64,000 nucleotides of DNA from Amorphophallus konjac (lineage: Eukaryota > Streptophyta > Magnoliopsida > Alismatales > Araceae): the NCBI GenBank assembly GCA_022559845.1, contig CM040126.1:223516641-223580640 (forward strand), given 5' to 3'. Shown one piece after another: positions 58,940 to 64,000 of this stretch. The translations under genes were made by a program, and so were the position numbers. Every line of letters begins with the position of its first letter. The first letter of the stretch is position 1. The notes below the pieces were generated by a model. That model was not told where the DNA came from, did no database searches, and saw nothing but the letters and a program-made list of their open reading frames with translations.

Positions 58940-61900
58940 TGTTGACACCTTGAAAATGAACAAGGGTGGAAGCAGATCATACCCACAGTGAAAGACCAAT
59001 GATGAAGCTCGTCAACCATTTACCCGGCTGAAGCCTTTGTCGGCCAAGCTGATGTCCGGTGCCGATGTCACTCAGACGGCAGCACTGACAAAGCAGTAGT
59101 CGCTTGACTAATGAGACCTCCTAGCACACTTTAATAAGAGTTGTGTTACTGCCTCATCCAAGAATCCACAGATGACATGTCAGGGTAAGTCAGATGTCGG
59201 CTTATTGACAGATGTGATGTGAGATAAAGATGAAGCCGCTACCGGCAGATAAAGATTGTAAAGGCTTTTGCAAAGTCAGAACACAAGAGGAATCGTCTCC
59301 ACAGATTATACACCCGGCTGAAGTCTTCCCAGACTAAAGCTGATGTCCGATCTCGTCACCATTCAGGTGACGATATCGATAAAATGATGCCCGATTTTGT
59401 CATCATTCAGATGGCAATACTGATGAAACCCCTGTCTGCGGACTGATGAAAACCCTACTAATGATCTCAATACAAACTATATCACCAACGGAGGACCCTT
59501 TTGGGTGCTGATGTACTTGAGGGGCCGATAAAGGGCCTGGTCTGAGAGACCTAAGTGGGCATGTAATAGTGGCGCTGGGAGCACCTTGTCGAAGCCCAAT
59601 GGCTGCACCGAAAGGCTGGAGTCCTGCGCGCCGGGAAGCCCTCAGCTGAGGCACGCCGAGAGAGCCTTGCCGAGAAGGAGGGGTGCTATGCTTATAAAAA
59701 CCCCCTTCCTCACGAGAGAAAGGGGGGCGAACAAGAACAAAGAGAGACAGAAGATAGAGATAGGGAGAGATAGAAGAAGACAGAAGAGAGACCGAGAGGG
59801 AAAAAAAGGAAGAAGCCGGAAGAAGAAGAAAGGAAGACTCAGGTGGGTAACCGGGGAGGGAGAGGAGTCAATGCTCCGCCCTCCCCCATGCTTTCCTCTT
59901 TCTTTTTCTGATGTAATCCGGCGAGTCTTTCTCGATTTATCAATGTAGCCGGAGGATTTCGGTCTCGATTTCCACCTCTCTGTCTTTGATTTCCCTTCTA
60001 CGATCTGTGTATGTTTGGGATGATGCAATGAAATGAAGTATCAATATGGCTCGTTTGGGCATTCGATTGATTGGGATATCTGTTGTCTTTCTCCCCTTCT
60101 TGCATCGGTTGTTCTTCGGAATATTGGTTCGCCTAGATGCTACAGCTTTCCGATTCGTGTTTCGACCTCCCCTCCCTAGCCCGTTCTTTGGTGAAGGACG
60201 AAGACGGAGCCTCAACCCTCGTCCAGTGGGTTATTGGGCTTTGTCCCCCCTCTTCCTTCCCCTCGGATCATGGTTTTCTCGAATATCATAGATTTCTGCC
60301 GAGCTCCCATCTCGTTCAGGGTCAGAGACATCAATCTCTTGACTGTCTGAGCAGCAGGTGAGTAGAGAAAACGCCATACGTCCCACGAGGATTCGAGAAT
60401 GGATGATCTGCCCTTCGACTGATGCTAACCTCCATGTAATCCCCTCCTGCAGTCCAGATCTTGCCTCGATCCGAACCAGAAATCCCAGAAATCTCCTGAG
60501 CAGAGTATCGCAACCAAGCCATAGACCCTTTAGCCCCTTCCCGGCGTGGTCATTTCCCCGCCGAGAGCTACTCCGCCGAGAAGTCCCTTGCTTTAGCCCC
60601 TTCAGTAAGTCAATAAACCCCTTTGTAATACAGCCTTCCCAGCCCGGGGGCCTCCCGGCGTCGGGTTCCCGGCGCGGTGACGAGCGCGCCGAGAACCCTT
60701 GCGCCGAGAGCTCCCCCCTTGGCCAATAAAACCCACGCCGGGAACTACTCTTCCTGCCACCCCTTCTTTACGCTGTGAATTCTCTATTCCTTGAACCCCG
60801 GATGAAAGCCTTCCTGCTACAGGCCAAGTAACCACACAGATGCCCCTTTGAAGTCCGACCAACCTAGCCTTGCATTCTGTTGAAGGATACCCCTGATCAT
60901 CATATGTACCTAAGGGATAAAGATTATTGGGGATAACTCCCCTATATAACCTTACGAGCCAAGGAAACTCTGCCACTGCATAAGTTTCAATGGCCTCAAA
61001 GGGATATTAAGTTGGTGCTGTGATCACATAGACGGGGTAGGGGTCCCATACCCCCCTTATTCTGGCTTTCATCCCGGCACTCCGTGGGTGATCGTCTATC
61101 ACTCCCTGGCAGACGCTAGGTATGGGGGAGGTGCTGCTGAAATCCTCCCAGGCCGATGAAAGATAACACTGAAGCTGCCCTCGGGACTCCGCATGGTAAT
61201 GGTGAAAAGGGTCTCTGCGTTGGACTCTTCTCCTCCAATCCCTCTCAGCTCTCGGCCTCCTTTGAAACATGCACAACTAAAACCAGTTGAACCCCATCTC
61301 TGAGTCCCCAGAGCCAATCTACTTTGATATAATTCCCAGAAAACTCTCAAAATACCAAAAAAATAGGGTACCGTAAAATCCTAAACTCCTCACGGCACCC
61401 AGACACCAATAGCTTCTCGGCACCGAACTCTCGGCGCCATCAGCTCCCGGCGCGGCCTTCAGCGCGCCGGGAACCCCCACGCCGAGAGCTCCTCTTCCCC
61501 CCTTAGCCTACGCCGAGAGCTTCTTGGACTCTTCCCTTCGGCCACGCCGGGAACCTCCACCTTCTTGCCACTCACGCCGGGAGCCTTAGCCTTCCATCTG
61601 TGGTCATGCCGAGAGCCTAAGTTGCCACCCTGTGAGCCCAAATGCCCAGAGCTTACCCACGTAGAGATATTCGTGGATCACCAGATATGTTCCGAGGGTA
61701 AAGTTAAAGGGAGGTAGACTCCCTTATGCTCCATCGACTCGTGTCGAAGTCACAACGACGCGCCTCCCTCTTAGCTCCGGTGAGCTATGCCAATGCATGA
61801 GTGCCACCAGCTCCTGTCAGGGAAGAGTCAAACATTGCCCTAGGGCATATATGTGTAGCGTGGAGAGGTCCGATCTCTCTCTTCCTTTCGGCTTTCATCC

Positions 61901-62455
61901 CGGCACTCCGTGGGTAATAGCCTATTTTCCCTCTGGGCATGATCCAGACTATGGGGAAGCGCTGTCGAAATGTTAACCGATGCTTTAAACCTCCGTCACG
62001 ATCGCGGCTCATCCTATCCGTGATTGATATCCTCTGTTTCACCTTTCCCCTGAGTTCGATTGTTTTTGAACTGCCGATTCAGCGATATAGTTTGTTTCTG
62101 TGGTCGATGTTATTCTCTTACCCGCCTTCCTGGCTCTGGTATGAAATTCAAACTGCTCACATAAATATATTTTTTTATTACCTCTCGAGGCCTCCTATTT
62201 TTGGCGTTTAATCAAGGGTTGTCCTTCTTAGGAAGGGTGTAATTAACGTCATAGCCTTTATGGTATGACGGACTTGTGGTCCAGACACGATCACTCACAA
62301 TCGACTGACCAAGTCAGATCGAGCGCACAATGAAATTGTCACCCCGGTGACTGGCATGCCTAATAATCAATAAATACAAATAAGAGAATTCCCCAAATAA
62401 ATTAAAATAAATAAAAAAATTAAATAATTTAAGGATAAAAAATCCGCGTTCCACA
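58940..62455 (+). repeat. LTR (with possible leader) of the Tat-like element
   Basis: It begins TGTTGACACC. A likely end is TTCCACA at 62455, just before the primer site, giving about 3.5 kb; an earlier LTR end followed by a leader is also possible. CGCCGAGAGCT and CGCGCCGGGAAC words recur from 60540 to 61620, including palindromes at 60665-60695 and 61445-61473. 60900-61143 and 61690-61971 are a diverged duplication about 0.8 kb apart. Confidence 0.55.
59692..59700 (+). promoter_or_regulatory. TATA box of the Tat-like LTR
   Basis: TTATAAAAA followed by a C-rich start region, about 750 bp into the LTR. Confidence 0.65.
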
Positions 62456-62458
62456 AGT

Positions 62459-62478
62459 CTGGCACGCCCGGTGGGACC
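62459..62478 (+). other. Primer binding site of the Tat-like element
   Basis: TCTGGCACGCCCGGTGGGAC follows an ACA terminus. It has the TGGC...GGTGGGAC form common in Tat-lineage elements and differs from the tRNA-Met site used by all other elements here. Confidence 0.6.
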
Positions 62479-62574
62479 CCGTCTCCCTTCATCTCTACGC
62501 CAAAAACAGGAGGCCCAGCGGGCCCCCCTCAAATTTCTGATTCTGTGCGCCTTCCTTATTTCCAGGAAGCTACA

Positions 62575-64000
62575 ATGACTACTGGACTCATGTCCGTGTG
62601 CTTCGACCAACAACCGATCGATGTGCATGTCCGAGAGGGTTACTTGGCGGTACCGCTGTCATTCGGGTCAATGCCCCCTGCTGTCGGACTGCCCAACTGC
62701 CTGGGCCTCGTCTTGACCGACCTTCTGCAGGTCGACAACAACGAGCAAGGCACTACTGCAAGTGCCCCGATGAAGACTGCTGATAACAAGGGTAGCTTAC
62801 CAGAGAAGACGACCTCGACAGTCGTCACCTGCTATGTTCACCATGTTCAAAGGAGGGACGCGGTCCCCGCTGCTGCCCAAATGAAGAAAAGAACTAACCG
62901 GAGGAGCCGGTATGCTGCTGCCGACCGTCGTCTCTCAAACTCTGGGAGGACGATGATGATGGGTGACGTTAGGGTGAACCTCAACGGTCGCTCGAGAGAA
63001 GTCCGGCCGGACAGGATTGTCCCGACCGTCCAGATCGACAACAAGTTCCAAGTTCTGGCCACCAGGAGGGCCAACTGGGAAACTGATGAGAGGAAGCCGC
63101 TGGCACCCAAGCCAGTAAGATATAAACAGGTCTGGCGACCAAAGAAGATTCAGAGCTGTGCCCCAACTCGAGATGAGGGGAAAGCTACCAAGGATGCTGT
63201 TTCCCTCTTCAGGGCAGGAAGCAGAAGAAAAGAAGGAAAAGACATAAGAGATGATGATGTTGTTTACCCCAGGGCTTGGGGTAAGAAATATGAGAAAGAA
63301 AATAAGGAAAGAAATCTGACCACTGTTCGCCCCAGGATGAGGGGCAGAAAATATGAGCAGAAACATGACCTCTCGGTCCCCCATCCCAGAGCTGGGGGCA
63401 GAAGATGGCAGAGGAAGAACTATGAGGCTGCTGCCAACTGCTGCCAGGATGGCGATAGAAGATTTGAGAAAGAAGAAAGGATGAGAACAAGCGAACCAGT
63501 CGCTGCTGCCATTCCAAGAAGAGCAAGAGCCTGTGGCAGACAGGCTGATATATTTAGATATTATAAAGCTGAGCATCTGAATGCTCAGGTGGCAAGACTG
63601 GCTCATCAGCCAAGAGGCCAGGAAAGACTGATGCTCCAACCAGAGTCACAAAGGCACAACCCAGAGGAGATGAAACAAGTGGCTCAAGACTACTTCCACT
63701 ACCTGGGGAATTCTGCCCTCGGTCAACAAAGATTATCCCGTGCCCTGGGCACCGTAGATGAAGAAGAGGAAGAAACCCTTCAAGAAGTGATGCTCGGATT
63801 CACCTCCTCCGATTCCAATGATTATGGGGAAGGCCGCAGGGTCGGATATGGGAAGGAAGACCTGTGTGGGGAAGAACCTGAAGAAAGAATATCGGTCTTT
63901 GACCGACTCAAATATCCCGACCAGGCAAAAAGAAAAGTCTACATGCAGAAGGGAAAGATGCAGATCTTCACCTGTAACATGGCTGGACTTGTCAGGGGGC
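62575..64000 (+). CDS. Gag-like protein of the Tat-like element, N-terminal 475 codons
   Basis: The frame is open from ATG 62575 to the window edge with no stop. The product is basic and Arg/Lys-rich, with repeated motifs of the form PRAxGxKxYE/PRMRGRKYEQ (about residues 225-275). It ends with an acidic stretch and ERISVFDRLKYPDQAKRK; the SVFDRL motif is a recurrent feature of plant Ty3/gypsy polyproteins. I recognise no zinc knuckle or protease before the window edge. The frame has no visible damage and sits 120 bp after the primer site, as expected for gag. Exact function is unproven. Long minus-strand frames over 62.9-63.6 kb are its shadows. Confidence 0.7.
   Translation, partial: MTTGLMSVCFDQQPIDVHVREGYLAVPLSFGSMPPAVGLPNCLGLVLTDLLQVDNNEQGTTASAPMKTADNKGSLPEKTTSTVVTCYVHHVQRRDAVPAAAQMKKRTNRRSRYAAADRRLSNSGRTMMMGDVRVNLNGRSREVRPDRIVPTVQIDNKFQVLATRRANWETDERKPLAPKPVRYKQVWRPKKIQSCAPTRDEGKATKDAVSLFRAGSRRKEGKDIRDDDVVYPRAWGKKYEKENKERNLTTVRPRMRGRKYEQKHDLSVPHPRAGGRRWQRKNYEAAANCCQDGDRRFEKEERMRTSEPVAAAIPRRARACGRQADIFRYYKAEHLNAQVARLAHQPRGQERLMLQPESQRHNPEEMKQVAQDYFHYLGNSALGQQRLSRALGTVDEEEEETLQEVMLGFTSSDSNDYGEGRRVGYGKEDLCGEEPEERISVFDRLKYPDQAKRKVYMQKGKMQIFTCNMAGLVRG

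Larger units (their letters stand above)
58940..64000 (+). mobile_element. Tat-like Ty3/gypsy element, 5' end
   Basis: TGTTGACACCTTG at 58940 opens a long LTR. A TGGCACGCCCGGTGGGAC-type primer site follows at about 62459 and then a gag-like frame from 62575 that is open at the window edge. It interrupts LTR C of Tekay element 2. Orientation is plus. Lineage is inferred from LTR start, primer site and leader layout. Confidence 0.65.

Noticed and set aside
59403..60976. Several 60-130 codon frames on both strands
   Set aside because: GC-rich LTR sequence full of CGCCGAGAG words; no domain, overlapping on both strands.
62847..63639. Long minus-strand frames of up to 234 codons
   Set aside because: Shadow of the plus-strand gag-like frame that starts at 62575; composition and context favour the plus strand.

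Overview
The window is nuclear DNA of a flowering plant and consists almost entirely of nested retrotransposons. I find no host gene, rRNA or tRNA. The evidence for a plant is Ty1/copia SIRE-like gag genes and LTRs, Tekay/Del-type Ty3/gypsy chromoviruses primed by initiator tRNA-Met (TGGTATCAGAGC), a plant L1-type LINE with a C-terminal RNase H, and genes with plant mobile domain (PMD) and DUF7745-like domains. The species cannot be named from sequence alone.

Layout from left to right. (1) 1-5564: SIRE-like element on the minus strand, with one LTR (3140-5564) and a 717-codon gag carrying four CCHC zinc knuckles. (2) 5565-~15551: 3' half of a plus-strand Tat-like LTR element. Its 3' LTR starts at 13481. 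Three spliced genes lie antisense inside it: an internally deleted PMD-gene copy (5592-6876), a seven-exon PMD gene with one stop codon (7241-10397) and an intact two-exon DUF7745-like gene (10885-12297). A family of palindromes built on GGCGTCCAGG/CCTGGACGCC occurs in their promoters, their first introns and the LTR U3. (3) ~15552-19569: plus-strand SIRE-like LTR and broken gag. (4) 19570-39903: a four-level nest. A minus-strand LTR (X) is split by a decayed chromovirus (O). O's LTR is split by a full-length Tekay element (21130-35627, duplication CATCT). One LTR of that Tekay element is split by a 5'-truncated LINE (31451-35563, 16-bp duplication). (5) 39904-41196: internal DNA of X, homologous in inverse orientation to 12.6-12.85 kb. 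(6) 41197-42314: start of another LTR. (7) 42315-46820: plus-strand SIRE-like LTR and gag. (8) 46821-58939: a second Tekay element with three LTRs and one long reading frame broken by only four nonsense codons. (9) 58940-64000: 5' end of a plus-strand Tat-like element, with LTR, primer site and a gag-like frame still open at the window edge.

Most coding units are dead. The damage is mainly C-to-T type nonsense mutation, as expected for methylated, silenced repeats. The DUF7745-like gene, the 717-codon gag and the last reading frame are long and open.

The most interesting signals are regulatory. In the Tat-like element the same palindrome sits 12-13 bp upstream of three separate TATA boxes, two driving antisense PMD genes and one driving the LTR, and the arm sequences co-vary. 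More broadly, nearly every LTR family here carries its own array of a short repeated word or hairpin, and in the three SIRE-like LTRs that array lies in U3 upstream of the TATA box.
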